A stretch of DNA of 64,000 bases from positions 372,001 through 436,000 of the forward strand of contig JADJGQ010000002.1 in assembly GCA_016708025.1 (NCBI GenBank), read 5' to 3'. The position numbers and the translations under genes were made by a program. A model generated the notes under the pieces. That model saw nothing but the letters and a program-made list of their open reading frames with translations, was not told where the DNA came from and searched no databases. Within the stretch, counting starts at the first letter, position 1. Every line of letters begins with the position of its first letter. This DNA is from a bacterium. GTDB lineage: Bacteria > Zixibacteria > MSB-5A5 > GN15 > FEB-12. This document shows positions 18,827-28,035 of this stretch, piece by piece.

Positions 18827-21800
18827 TGGCGCTTAACCTCAAGAAAATTGCCAAACTGCTGACCTATTCACTGGGCAGCTTCATCTTGCTCGTGGTTCTC
18901 CTTTTGCTCCTGTTACAGACCGATATGGTTAAGCGCTATCTGCTTGGCCTGGGTGTCGACAAAGTAAACTCGACGCTCAACGGTGAATTGACCGTTGGCG
19001 GGATCTCCGGTTCTCTCTTCGGAGATCTTGAACTGACTGATATCACGATAGTACGACAACAGGATACGATCTGCGGCATTCAGCGCATCAAGCTTGGCTA
19101 TCAGCTCTCGCCGATACTGGATCAACAGATCATGATCGACTCGGTCATTATTGACTCAGTAACGCTCTCCGTCAGACAATATGCCGACAGTAGCTGGAAT
19201 CTTGATGGACTGATGAAACCTGATTCATCCGTCGAAGCGGATTTGACTGCGAGCGATGAACCATTCGGGTTCACCCTGTTGCTGAATGAATTCATGCTTC
19301 GAAATACCGCCGCGGAAATTGTTGCGCTCGATACTTCTTTGCATCTGAGCCTTGGAGATATCCTGGTGCAGTTCTCCGGGTCCTATGCCGACACTGCCGC
19401 GCAACTCTCGGTACAGGAACTGCAGGTCCAATTGAACGATCCACTCCTCAGGCTCGAACGACTCGCGTTTGATGCCAGTCAGAAGAACGACATTCTGACT
19501 ATCAGCAATTTGATCATTGAAACGAAACGGAATCGTGCGGGCGCAACTGCCAACTACGCACCAAGCGACTCGATCACCGCTTCCGGTACCGTCTCCAGCC
19601 AGAGATTTGATTTCACGGAGTTTGCCGAGATCTTTCCGGAGATCAGCATTGCGGTTGCTCCCCAGATCGCGCTGACATCGCGTCTGGTCAAAGATAGCCT
19701 CTACAGCGGGATCACAATATCGGATGGTCCGGAAGTGGTCGACCTCGCTATCTCCGCCTGGCCGGTCAGCTACCTGCTGAGTGAAGAGACTCTCGATTCA
19801 ATCGGCTATCGCGTGGAGGGAGAACTGCGCAATATCGACATTGCGCGCTGGACCGGTGATTCGACCTTCCTTTACCAGATCAATGGCATATTTGATCTCA
19901 ACGGCCAGGGCACATTGCCCGAAAAAATGACAGTCGACCTCACTGCCGATCTTGGCCAATGTACGGTCATGGAACGGAGAGTGGATACTGCCTCCGCCGA
20001 AATGCATCTCGATCGGGGAATACTCTCAGGCACCGCAATGGTTGCGTCGGATTTCGGAAAGATCAGCCTCGATAGTCTGGTGGCAGATATCTTCAACACG
20101 CAAGCGTATCATCTGGAAGCCGCCATTTCTTCCCTGAACCTGGCTCCGCTACTGAATAGTGATTCACTTAATTCGGATATCAATCTGACGCTCCGTCTGA
20201 ATGGGCAGGGATTCGACACGGCAACCGCCACCGGCTCTCTTGCCCTTGATATCAGCAGAAGCAGTATGTTTGAAGTCGAACTGCAGGAGGGTTCCGCGGC
20301 TCTTCGATTTGAGCCGAACCAGATCTCTATTGACACTCTCTGGCTAAACTCCGCTCTCGCGACCGTGAATGCAGGAGGAGAGATCAGTGCCGCCCGAGAA
20401 GGGAAACTCGACTTCGCCCTGACAGTAGCTGATCTCTCCCGCTACCACGCATTCGCCGGGACCGACAGCCTGGGAGGACACCTCAGCGCGCACGGGACTG
20501 TCGCTGGTAGCCTCGATTCCCTGACTGTTGTCGGTTCTGCAACCGGAGGAAAACTCTGGTATCAGATCACCAGCATAGATTCACTCGCCTGCGAATTTGA
20601 TCTCAGCCTTGTCGATTCTACCCTCCGGGGGAACGCAACCCTCCGCTCCGAGCAGGTGGTCTCCGCGGGATATCCGGTGGATTCGGTGCGTGCCGAGGCA
20701 ATCTTCTCCGACGGCCTGATAAGCAGCAAACTGCACCTGATCACTCCTGATGGGCTGGCTGTTGACGGCGAATTCGATCTCCCTGAGGACTCGATCCTCA
20801 CGGTCGTTATTCAGAAATTGGCAGTTAAGTATTTAAACCAGCAGTGGAGTGGTGGTTCAGGCGATACCAGAGTCAGTCTGCTCGAAGATTCCTATCGCAT
20901 CAGCAATCTTTCACTCGCTAGTCAGCCGGATAGTGCTGGCAATATTCAGCGGATTGTGTTGGATGGCCTCTTCAGTCTCGCTGCGTCAGAGGACCTCAAG
21001 ATAAGCTATGAGAAGATTGATCTTGCCCCAATCGCCTCTCTGATGGAAATTCCATACCCCCTGGCCGGTCATCTCTCCGGCAATCTTCACGTGACCGGCA
21101 CTGCGGCGCAGCCCACTCTGACCGGACGAACCGTTCTCTCCGAAGGTCTTGTGCAGAAATTCTTCTTCGATTCACTGGCGCTGGATTACCAGCATGCGAA
21201 TGATAGTTTCCACTGGAACGGACTCCTCGACCCGGGCACAACCGGCGAATTAGCCACCAGCGGATTTTTCCCGCTCCATCTGTCGCTTACCGACAGCGCA
21301 GATCTGATCCTTCCAGACCGCCCGATGGAGATGAAACTTACAGCCAGCCAGCTTCCATTCTCCATTCTCGGCGGGATGACCACCGAGATGACGGTTACGG
21401 GCGGCGTGATCGATGCTGATATCACCGTTGGTGGAACCTGGAATAAACCGGATATGGCAGGCAAACTTTCGATTCAGAACGCCGGTCTTGCGATTGAGGA
21501 TGTCGGCGTTGAATACGATAACCTCGCACTCGCCGTCTCTTTCAACGACAATAGGGTCATCCTGGACAGTCTGATAGTGGCACGTGGGAAGGGATTCATG
21601 CGCGCAACCGGCCATCTTGAGTTTGAAAGTGACCTTATGTCGGGCGCGCTCCGCAGTACGGATTTTGATCTGGTGGCCGACAAGATCTTTCTGGCCAGAC
21701 ACAGCAATTTTGAGATCCAGATATCCGGCAACTCCGCCCTGCAGGGAAGTACCGCGGAACCGAAATTCTCCGGAGAGATCACTATCGACCGCTCCAAGTT

Positions 21801-22719
21801 TTATGTCCCCTTCCTCACGGAGATGGCGACTAAATCCGGGGGGACACTGGATAGCCCGCCGATGCTGATCTCCGCTCTCTATCCGGACAGCACTACTCGC
21901 GATTCCTCGAACCAGGTTGTTGACAGTGCGGAAGTCTCCGCGGTGGAGTCGCTTGATTACTATCGCAACCTGCGTGGCGCACTCACCCTGAATATCCCGC
22001 GGAATACCTGGTTGAAAAGTCCGGAGATGAACATTGAGATTTCCGGCGATATCCGCATGGTCAAAGAGAGTCCGGATGAGTTCGAGCTGTTTGGTCCGAT
22101 CACCGTAGTCCGCGGCAAATACACCATGTATGGAAAAGAATTTGTGATCCGCGAAGGGACCCTCACGTTCACCGGTGGCGCGGAATACAATCCGGACCTC
22201 AATCTGATCGCACAGTATGTCTTCCGCTCGCCTGAACGGGAGAAACATACACTGGTCGCAACCATCACCGGCAAAGCATTCACTCCACTGGTGGCTTTTT
22301 CGCTTGATGGCTCCGAGATCCCTGAACGAGACGCGCTGGCCTATGTAGTTTTTGGACGGAGTATGGATGAGGTCACCGCCTCGGGCACCGGCGGTGGATC
22401 CGGCGACATGGCGAAGGGGGTTGCCGCCAATGTCCTCGCCGGACAACTCGCCTCAACGCTGGGCAAAAGCCTGGCGCTGGATGTGGTCGAGATCGATGCC
22501 TCCTCCAGCCTTGCCGGCGCCACTATCACACTGGGCAAATATCTGACTACCGATCTCTTCATGAGCTATCAGCGGGGAGTGGGTAATCCATCCGAGGATG
22601 AGGTCACCCCGGTCATAGTCACGCTCGAGTACGAACTGACACGTAACCTCGCCCTGCAGTTATTGGAAGGCGGCCCCAAGGCCAGCGGTTTCGATGTTGT
22701 CCTCAAATTTGCCTGGTAG
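18826..22719 (+). CDS. tamB: TamB-like translocation/assembly protein (DUF490)
   Basis: A 1297-residue AsmA/TamB-type protein. One N-terminal transmembrane helix (SLGSFILLVVLLLLLLQTD) anchors it in the inner membrane. The following 1000 or more residues repeat a short beta-strand pattern (SGSLFGDLELTDITI and many similar), typical of the hydrophobic-groove bridge that spans the periplasm. The C-terminal TamB domain is recognisable by RDALAYVVFGRSMDE, LGKYLTTDLFMSYQRG and the final FDVVLKFAW. Family members work with TamA in outer-membrane assembly and lipid transport. The start overlaps the tamA stop by one base, so the two are translationally coupled. Confidence 0.9.
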   Translation: MALNLKKIAKLLTYSLGSFILLVVLLLLLLQTDMVKRYLLGLGVDKVNSTLNGELTVGGISGSLFGDLELTDITIVRQQDTICGIQRIKLGYQLSPILDQQIMIDSVIIDSVTLSVRQYADSSWNLDGLMKPDSSVEADLTASDEPFGFTLLLNEFMLRNTAAEIVALDTSLHLSLGDILVQFSGSYADTAAQLSVQELQVQLNDPLLRLERLAFDASQKNDILTISNLIIETKRNRAGATANYAPSDSITASGTVSSQRFDFTEFAEIFPEISIAVAPQIALTSRLVKDSLYSGITISDGPEVVDLAISAWPVSYLLSEETLDSIGYRVEGELRNIDIARWTGDSTFLYQINGIFDLNGQGTLPEKMTVDLTADLGQCTVMERRVDTASAEMHLDRGILSGTAMVASDFGKISLDSLVADIFNTQAYHLEAAISSLNLAPLLNSDSLNSDINLTLRLNGQGFDTATATGSLALDISRSSMFEVELQEGSAALRFEPNQISIDTLWLNSALATVNAGGEISAAREGKLDFALTVADLSRYHAFAGTDSLGGHLSAHGTVAGSLDSLTVVGSATGGKLWYQITSIDSLACEFDLSLVDSTLRGNATLRSEQVVSAGYPVDSVRAEAIFSDGLISSKLHLITPDGLAVDGEFDLPEDSILTVVIQKLAVKYLNQQWSGGSGDTRVSLLEDSYRISNLSLASQPDSAGNIQRIVLDGLFSLAASEDLKISYEKIDLAPIASLMEIPYPLAGHLSGNLHVTGTAAQPTLTGRTVLSEGLVQKFFFDSLALDYQHANDSFHWNGLLDPGTTGELATSGFFPLHLSLTDSADLILPDRPMEMKLTASQLPFSILGGMTTEMTVTGGVIDADITVGGTWNKPDMAGKLSIQNAGLAIEDVGVEYDNLALAVSFNDNRVILDSLIVARGKGFMRATGHLEFESDLMSGALRSTDFDLVADKIFLARHSNFEIQISGNSALQGSTAEPKFSGEITIDRSKFYVPFLTEMATKSGGTLDSPPMLISALYPDSTTRDSSNQVVDSAEVSAVESLDYYRNLRGALTLNIPRNTWLKSPEMNIEISGDIRMVKESPDEFELFGPITVVRGKYTMYGKEFVIREGTLTFTGGAEYNPDLNLIAQYVFRSPEREKHTLVATITGKAFTPLVAFSLDGSEIPERDALAYVVFGRSMDEVTASGTGGGSGDMAKGVAANVLAGQLASTLGKSLALDVVEIDASSSLAGATITLGKYLTTDLFMSYQRGVGNPSEDEVTPVIVTLEYELTRNLALQLLEGGPKASGFDVVLKFAW

Positions 22720-22845
22720 GTGATGGGAGCGGGGCAGTTTCGTTCTCCCCACAGCGCCCGTCCTTTCACGTCACGCCGCGATTCTGTCTTCTTGCCAAAA
22801 CAGTTCTCTCTCCGCATATTGAGCCGACTCCAATCATGGATTAGT

Positions 22846-24693
22846 ATGGGACACGATAATCAACCGGACCACACATCAACTCATCTCCCCCCCGGTACTA
22901 CGGTTGCGCATTACGCGATTGTCCGGCATCTGGGGAATGGTGGTATGGGAGAGGTTTACCTGGCCCAGGATAGGTCGCTCGATCGTCTCGTCGCACTCAA
23001 ACTTCTCCTGAACTCTCTGAATCGAGAGCCGGAGGCACGGAGTCGCTTCCTGCGCGAGGCCCGAACCCTCGCATCGCTGGATCATCCCAATATCATCAAG
23101 GTTTTCGAGGTCTCCGAACATGGCGACCGGCCCTTCATGGCGATGCAGTACGTGGATGGTCTTACGCTCGGCGCATTCGCCCGCGCGCACAGACTTGATT
23201 CATCCAAACTGCTTACCCTGATGATCTCGATCTGTTGCGGACTGGAAGCCGCCCATGCGAACCGAGTAATTCATCGCGACCTCAAGCCCGGCAATATCAT
23301 GGTCGACAGATCGCAACGGGTTTTTCTCCTGGATTTCGGTCTGGCCGGGATCAACCAGTTGGAGTCGACTGATTCCACTGAGAAAACGATCACCCATTTA
23401 ACGCAGGCTGGATACCCGATCGGCACTTTTGCCTATATGGCGCCTGAACAATTGCGTGGCCTCCCCGTCGACCAGCGCGCTGATATCTTCTCGCTCGGCG
23501 TGACGCTCTGTGAATTGGCTTCGGGAGACCACCCATTCGTGGGTGCGACTCCTGCCGAGATCGCATCAAGCATCCTGCGCGATGAGCCGCGCATGTTTCC
23601 TTCCGGCACCAATGATCTGCCGCCTGACCTCGGGAAAGCGATCCTGCGATGTCTGAGAAAAGATACCGCGCGGCGATACCAAACAGTCACCGATCTCAGG
23701 ATCGAGCTGGAAGACCTGCTTGATTCGCTGAGATCCGGACACTCTGAACAGCCAGCCCCCCTTGTGAGCATGCGTAAGTCTTCTCACTTGACCGAGCGTC
23801 ACTTTGTGCTAAGCGCAGAACTGGTGCGCGAACTGGAGTATCGCTCTCCCCAGATGATCGGGGATCGCATGACCTATCTGGACAATGGCACACCTTCTGA
23901 CACGCTGGCAGTCGTGCTGCATGGCATGGGGCTTGATCAGCGTTCGGTTGCCGATGTGATCTCGCATCTCCCTTGTCGCGCCATTGCACCAACTTTGTAC
24001 GGCTTCGGCGCTGACTCCCCACACCGTTTTCCACTGTCGCTGAGAGATCAGTCAATCCTGCTGCGCGCTATGTTTCGCCAGGTGATCCCACAAACACAGG
24101 CGGAAGACGTTGTGATGGTGGGAGCTTCATCCGGATCCGATCATTTATTGCATATGTTGAGCGATGATCCTGCATGGGGTAAAGAGATTGCCGGGCAGCT
24201 GCTGTTGGGAGTGAATGTCAGCTTGCAGACCTGCAAAAACTCCCGGATATTTTCGGAATTAAAAGGTGATACCGGCACAGAGCTATTGGCATCGCTGCAA
24301 GCGGCGGGCAAAGGTCTCCAGAGTCTTGGTGACTGGCTATTGGTAAGCTCGTATCAGGTTCAGGTGCTGGAGAAATTCAAGACCGACCTTGCCCCGCTTT
24401 CGCGATACGCCTCGGATATCGTTGCCCCCTTTGCGGCGCGCGGACATCAGCAATTCATTGACTGGTACCGTCTGGCAGTTGAACACCTGCCATATGTCAG
24501 ATTTGTCTTCTTGAAGGATGAGTGGGAACCGCTGGATATGGTTCTGCAGCTTCACCTCGAAAAAGAAGTACTCGGCAAGAAGTTCACCGAAGCGACGATC
24601 GTGCGCAAAGATATCCCACACATGCAACTCCTCCATGCTCCAACCGTAGTCCAGTGTATCGAAGAGTTCCTGGCTGGCATGATGCGCGACTAA
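22846..24693 (+). CDS. Ser/Thr protein kinase fused to an alpha/beta hydrolase domain
   Basis: A 615-residue two-domain protein. Residues 20-290 are a complete Hanks-type kinase: glycine loop LGNGGMGEVY, lysine in VALKLL, FLREARTL, HRDLKPGN (about 142), LLDFGLA (about 163) and YMAPEQ. The C-terminal 300 residues are not the usual PASTA or transmembrane region. They show VVLHGMGLDQ (about 355), a nucleophile elbow VGASSGSD (about 425), FLKDEWEP as a candidate acid, and IPHMQLLH near the end as a candidate His, which together are an alpha/beta-hydrolase layout. No membrane helix is seen. I use ATG 22846; a GTG at 22720, directly after tamB, would add 42 low-confidence residues. The target and substrate are unknown. 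Confidence 0.8.
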   Translation: MGHDNQPDHTSTHLPPGTTVAHYAIVRHLGNGGMGEVYLAQDRSLDRLVALKLLLNSLNREPEARSRFLREARTLASLDHPNIIKVFEVSEHGDRPFMAMQYVDGLTLGAFARAHRLDSSKLLTLMISICCGLEAAHANRVIHRDLKPGNIMVDRSQRVFLLDFGLAGINQLESTDSTEKTITHLTQAGYPIGTFAYMAPEQLRGLPVDQRADIFSLGVTLCELASGDHPFVGATPAEIASSILRDEPRMFPSGTNDLPPDLGKAILRCLRKDTARRYQTVTDLRIELEDLLDSLRSGHSEQPAPLVSMRKSSHLTERHFVLSAELVRELEYRSPQMIGDRMTYLDNGTPSDTLAVVLHGMGLDQRSVADVISHLPCRAIAPTLYGFGADSPHRFPLSLRDQSILLRAMFRQVIPQTQAEDVVMVGASSGSDHLLHMLSDDPAWGKEIAGQLLLGVNVSLQTCKNSRIFSELKGDTGTELLASLQAAGKGLQSLGDWLLVSSYQVQVLEKFKTDLAPLSRYASDIVAPFAARGHQQFIDWYRLAVEHLPYVRFVFLKDEWEPLDMVLQLHLEKEVLGKKFTEATIVRKDIPHMQLLHAPTVVQCIEEFLAGMMRD

Positions 24694-24717
24694 AAAGCGA
24701 AATTGCGGAGGAATCAG

Positions 24718-25686
24718 ATGAAGGCAATCGTTCGCACCAGATACGGATCACCGGATATTCTTGAATTCAAGGATGTCGACATTCCGGTTCCGACCGAAGA
24801 TCAGGTCCTCCTCAAGATCGCCGCCAACTCAGTCAATCCTATCGACTGGCATGTGCTTCGCGGCACACCAATTCTTCTCAGGCTGGCAGGATTCGGACTG
24901 CTGAAACCAAAACGACAGATCTTTGGCGCCGATCTCGCCGGTATAGTCGAATCTGTCGGAAGCAACGTCACGCAGTTCAAGATCGGCGACCGTCTGTTTG
25001 GTTCCTCGATCGGGAGCTTCGCCGAGTATGCCTGTGTCAGCGCGACCAAACTGGCACTCAAGCCAGAGACGGTCAGTTTCGAGCAGGCTGCCGCTCTTCC
25101 AGTCGCCGGACTCACCGCATTGCAGGCTCTCCGCGACCATGGTCAGATCCAACCGGGACAGCACGTTCTGATCAACGGAGCATCGGGGGGAGTCGGGACA
25201 TTTGCCGTCCAAATTGCCAAACAATTCGGCGCACATGTTACCGCGGTCTGCAGTGGAAAAAACGCTGAACTGATGCGATCGATCGGCGCCGACGAAGTCA
25301 TCGACTACACCAAAGAGACATTCTGGAAAGGCAGCGGCAAGTACGATCTCATTCTGGATAATGTCGCTTTCAGTTCGATCCTCAAACCGCTGCGTGCTCT
25401 CAAACCTGCGGGGAAGTACGTTCTGATAGGCGGCGCTTTCTCTAACTTCATATTGCTGGTCATTCTTCAGACATTCTTTTCGAAAAAGGGTGGGAAGAGG
25501 ATACTCTCACTGTTGGCTTCCGTAAACACAAAGGATCTGGCCTACCTTGCCGAACTCACCGAATCCGGCAAAATCAAACCGGTCATCGATAAAACGTACT
25601 CATTAGAACAGATTCCGGACGCACTCCGTTATGTTGAGACGGGCCACGCCCGCGGCAAGGTGGTGATAAGGGTCAACCCAATGTAG
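24718..25686 (+). CDS. NAD(P)H quinone oxidoreductase-type medium-chain dehydrogenase
   Basis: A 322-residue zinc-independent member of the medium-chain dehydrogenase/reductase superfamily. The N-terminal catalytic domain reads MKAIVRTRYGSPDILEFKDV and has SVNPIDWHVLRG and FGADLAGIVESVG. The Rossmann domain has INGASGGVGTFAVQIAKQFG. The Cys/His zinc ligands of alcohol dehydrogenases are absent, as in QOR-like enzymes. GGAGG at 24708-24712 decides for ATG 24718 over an upstream start at 24703. It follows the kinase-hydrolase gene by 24 nt. Confidence 0.85.
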   Translation: MKAIVRTRYGSPDILEFKDVDIPVPTEDQVLLKIAANSVNPIDWHVLRGTPILLRLAGFGLLKPKRQIFGADLAGIVESVGSNVTQFKIGDRLFGSSIGSFAEYACVSATKLALKPETVSFEQAAALPVAGLTALQALRDHGQIQPGQHVLINGASGGVGTFAVQIAKQFGAHVTAVCSGKNAELMRSIGADEVIDYTKETFWKGSGKYDLILDNVAFSSILKPLRALKPAGKYVLIGGAFSNFILLVILQTFFSKKGGKRILSLLASVNTKDLAYLAELTESGKIKPVIDKTYSLEQIPDALRYVETGHARGKVVIRVNPM

Positions 25687-25786
25687 AATGCTGAACAATT
25701 CGGACAAACAGAAACTCCCCGTATTACCATTTACTCAAATGGTGTATATTGTCCAGAAAGAAAAGTAAACCGGGAGTAACAACTGA

Positions 25787-26836
25787 ATGTCCACCGCCAA
25801 GGCATACGCTGCCGCCAGCGCGACCTCCAATCTGGTCCGCACCAATATTCCACGACGCACCCCAACCGACCACGATATCCAGATCGAGATTCTCTTCTGT
25901 GGCGTCTGCCACTCTGATCTTCACACGGCCCGCAATGAATGGGGCGGCACCGTTTATCCCTGTGTCCCCGGTCATGAGATTGTCGGGCGCGTCACCAAGA
26001 TCGGCGCGCATATCACCAAGTTCAAAGTTGGCGATATCGCCGCAGTCGGCTGCCTGGTCGGTTCCGACCGCACCTGCCCGGCCTGTCAGGCTGGACTCGA
26101 GCAGTACTGCGGCCATTGGGTCGGTACCTACAATTCTCCGGATGAACATTCCGGCGGTGTCACTTACGGCGGCTATTCCGACAGCATCGTAGTCGATGAA
26201 CACTTCGTCCTGCGAGTCCCCTCCAATCTTGACCTTGCCGGAGCAGCGCCGCTCTTGTGCGCCGGGATCACCACCTACTCGCCGTTGCGTCATTGGGGCG
26301 TCACCAAGGGGAAAAAGGTCGGTGTGGTTGGTCTGGGTGGACTCGGTCATATGGGTGTCAAGCTTGCCCATGCCTTCGGCGCTCATGTCGTCGTGTTTAC
26401 GACTTCGAGCAATAAGATCGAAGATGCCTTGCGACTTGGGGCGAACGAAGTCGTCAACTCCCGCAACAGCGACGAAATGCAGAAGCATGCCGGCAGTTTC
26501 GACTTTATTCTCGACACCGTCTCCGCCGATCATGATCTCAACGGATATTTCAACCTGCTCCGTCGCGATGGCAACCTGACACTGGTTGGAGCTCCGGAAA
26601 AACCGCTGGCGGTTGCAGCTTTCCCGCTGATCTTGCAGCGCCGAAGTTTCTCCGGGTCGCTCATCGGCGGTATCGCCGAGACTCAGGAGATGCTCGACTT
26701 CTGCGGCGAACATAATATCACTGCCGATGTTGAAGTGATACCGATCCAGAAGATCAACGAAGCATACGAGCGGATGCTCCGCTCCGACGTGAAGTACCGC
26801 TTCTCGATCGACATGGCCTCGCTCAAAGCTGAGTAG
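25787..26836 (+). CDS. Zinc-type alcohol dehydrogenase (CAD/YahK-like)
   Basis: A 349-residue cinnamyl-alcohol-dehydrogenase-type enzyme, expected to reduce aldehydes with NADPH. Catalytic zinc ligands are visible in FCGVCHSDLH (Cys41), VPGHEIVG (His63, Glu64) and LLCAGITTY. The nucleotide motif is VGLGGLGHMGVKLA. The structural-zinc lobe is unusual. The expected four Cys spacing is kept for three (C97, C100, C108 in RTCPACQAGLEQYC), but the first position is Asp94 (GSDR where relatives have DSCR). It lies about 100 nt after the other dehydrogenase, probably as a separate unit. Confidence 0.9.
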   Translation: MSTAKAYAAASATSNLVRTNIPRRTPTDHDIQIEILFCGVCHSDLHTARNEWGGTVYPCVPGHEIVGRVTKIGAHITKFKVGDIAAVGCLVGSDRTCPACQAGLEQYCGHWVGTYNSPDEHSGGVTYGGYSDSIVVDEHFVLRVPSNLDLAGAAPLLCAGITTYSPLRHWGVTKGKKVGVVGLGGLGHMGVKLAHAFGAHVVVFTTSSNKIEDALRLGANEVVNSRNSDEMQKHAGSFDFILDTVSADHDLNGYFNLLRRDGNLTLVGAPEKPLAVAAFPLILQRRSFSGSLIGGIAETQEMLDFCGEHNITADVEVIPIQKINEAYERMLRSDVKYRFSIDMASLKAE

Positions 26837-26920
26837 GGCTGACTCCGAGCCTCGCAGTTTTGCGTGCAGGAAATACTTGCCACAACGCGGTATTCCTTGT
26901 AACTTGTTGCCCTGTATACT

Positions 26921-26960
<40 letters not shown>

Positions 26961-26987
26961 GCGACCTACCTCATGGGCAAAGTGCTT

Positions 26988-27041
26988 CAAATTCTTCAAT
27001 TTGCATTGTGCGGCAAAAACTTCCGCCGAAGCAATGCAAAT
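26988..27041. repeat. Nested hairpin at the island edge
   Basis: ATTTGCATTG (26999-27008) pairs perfectly with CAATGCAAAT (27032-27041). Inside it GCGG pairs with CCGC. A second, overlapping palindrome CAAATT-cttc-AATTTG (26988-27003) can form instead. It lies 27-80 nt inside the tRNA-Leu break, where integrase arm sites are often found. The rest of the 260-nt gap up to 27220 shows nothing I can name. Confidence 0.5.
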
Positions 27042-27219
27042 AGGTCCAAAGCTCCGTTAGGGTCATTTGGGATTCTAACTAGTCACAAAATGGACACAAG
27101 ATATTGCCTTCTTCTTCCAATTTAGTTTTGTTAAAAGTTGGTTGTGACCTCACAATGGATGATGGAACGAAATTCTCATGCACCATGTTTGCTGATGAAG
27201 ATGAGGACGGATTCTGGCA

Positions 27220-27786
27220 ATGGATTTTTACAATGTAGTCGCAGGTTGGACTGGCTGGCCACCGATAGTGGCGGGCATGTTGGTCCTTGCCGGTTTTGCC
27301 TACTGGATGCTGCAACGCCACATTGACATTTTGAATGAGCAGAAGGCAAGCCTCCAAAGCCAATTGACGATTGCCAAAGATCATTCTCCAGACACTCTTG
27401 CCAAACAACTAACGGATCGACTGCATACTTACGAACATGAACTTGTGCTCATGCGCCAGGACAAACAGACGGCTCAGACAACTCTGAAAGCTAAGGAGGC
27501 AGAAATTGAAGCAGTGCAGAATCAAATCGCAGGACTTAGAGACCAGATCTTAAAGGCTAGTAATTTACTGCAGAAGATTTCTGACTACAATTTAGTATGC
27601 CCTCACTGTGGAGCGCCTCTGATTGTTCGCGAGGGACATTCTGAGTGGGGCGAGTACAACGGTATGGAAATAGAAGTAGATCACGAGTACAGCCGATTCG
27701 AGTGCGGGTTTGAGATTTTTGACGGTAAAGGCGGCGACAAATGCCCGCGATCCAGTGCAAATATGAAACAAAGCTCGGAGGATTGA
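27220..27786 (+). CDS. Membrane-anchored coiled-coil protein with Cys-pair C-terminus
   Basis: A 188-residue protein of unknown family. Residues 11-30 (WPPIVAGMLVLAGFAYWML) form one transmembrane helix. Residues 32-125 are strongly coiled-coil-like, with heptads rich in Gln, Leu and Lys. Residues 127-180 hold CPHCG, then a lone C (FECGFE) and C (DKCPRS), which could form a zinc-ribbon-like site. The stop TGA overlaps the ATG of the next gene, so it starts a coupled operon with the winged-helix-like protein and the DUF2726 nuclease. Membrane anchor plus sensor-like zinc site plus nuclease partner suggests a defence role; this is inference. Confidence 0.65.
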   Translation: MDFYNVVAGWTGWPPIVAGMLVLAGFAYWMLQRHIDILNEQKASLQSQLTIAKDHSPDTLAKQLTDRLHTYEHELVLMRQDKQTAQTTLKAKEAEIEAVQNQIAGLRDQILKASNLLQKISDYNLVCPHCGAPLIVREGHSEWGEYNGMEIEVDHEYSRFECGFEIFDGKGGDKCPRSSANMKQSSED

Positions 27787-28016
27787 TGGCTCATCGGATA
27801 TACGCTGCTATTGTAAGGGCAGTGAAGAATGGCTCACTTGCCGAGCCGTTTTCATCCGCAGATTTTCGGGAAGCCTGTCCTGGCCTCGGGAAGGGTACCT
27901 ATAGTGCCTTCCTCCACAAGCATACGAAGGACAATCCGGGTGGAAATTCAGAGTTGTTTGTGCGGGTTGCAAAGGGGAGTTTCAGATGTCTTCGCCCTTT
28001 TCGATATGGACTGTGA
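27786..28016 (+). CDS. Small winged-helix-like protein
   Basis: A 76-residue protein starting at ATG 27786, which shares bases with the previous stop (TGATG). The pattern AHRIYAAIVRAVKNGSLAEP, then FSSADFREACPG, GTYSAFLHKHTKDNPGGN, and ELFVRVAKGSFRCLRP resembles a compact winged helix: two helices, a recognition helix and a beta wing. I recall similar short proteins beside nucleases, but cannot name a family. It lies between the coiled-coil protein and the nuclease, overlapping the region just before the nuclease start. Confidence 0.6.
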   Translation: MAHRIYAAIVRAVKNGSLAEPFSSADFREACPGLGKGTYSAFLHKHTKDNPGGNSELFVRVAKGSFRCLRPFRYGL

Positions 28017-28035
28017 ATCAAATAGCAGGCTATCG

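Noticed and set aside
21250..22446. 398-residue minus-strand frame opposite tamB
   Set aside because: Antisense shadow in GC-rich coding DNA; the tamB product is convincing over its whole length.
25724..26713. Long minus-strand frame opposite the zinc alcohol dehydrogenase
   Set aside because: Shadow of a well-supported gene; no family and no ribosome binding site.
26961..27219. Group I intron inside tRNA-Leu
   Set aside because: No second exon (TCCAG, variable arm, T arm, CTCTCGC) is found in the expected distance, and the following genes are mobile-element cargo.
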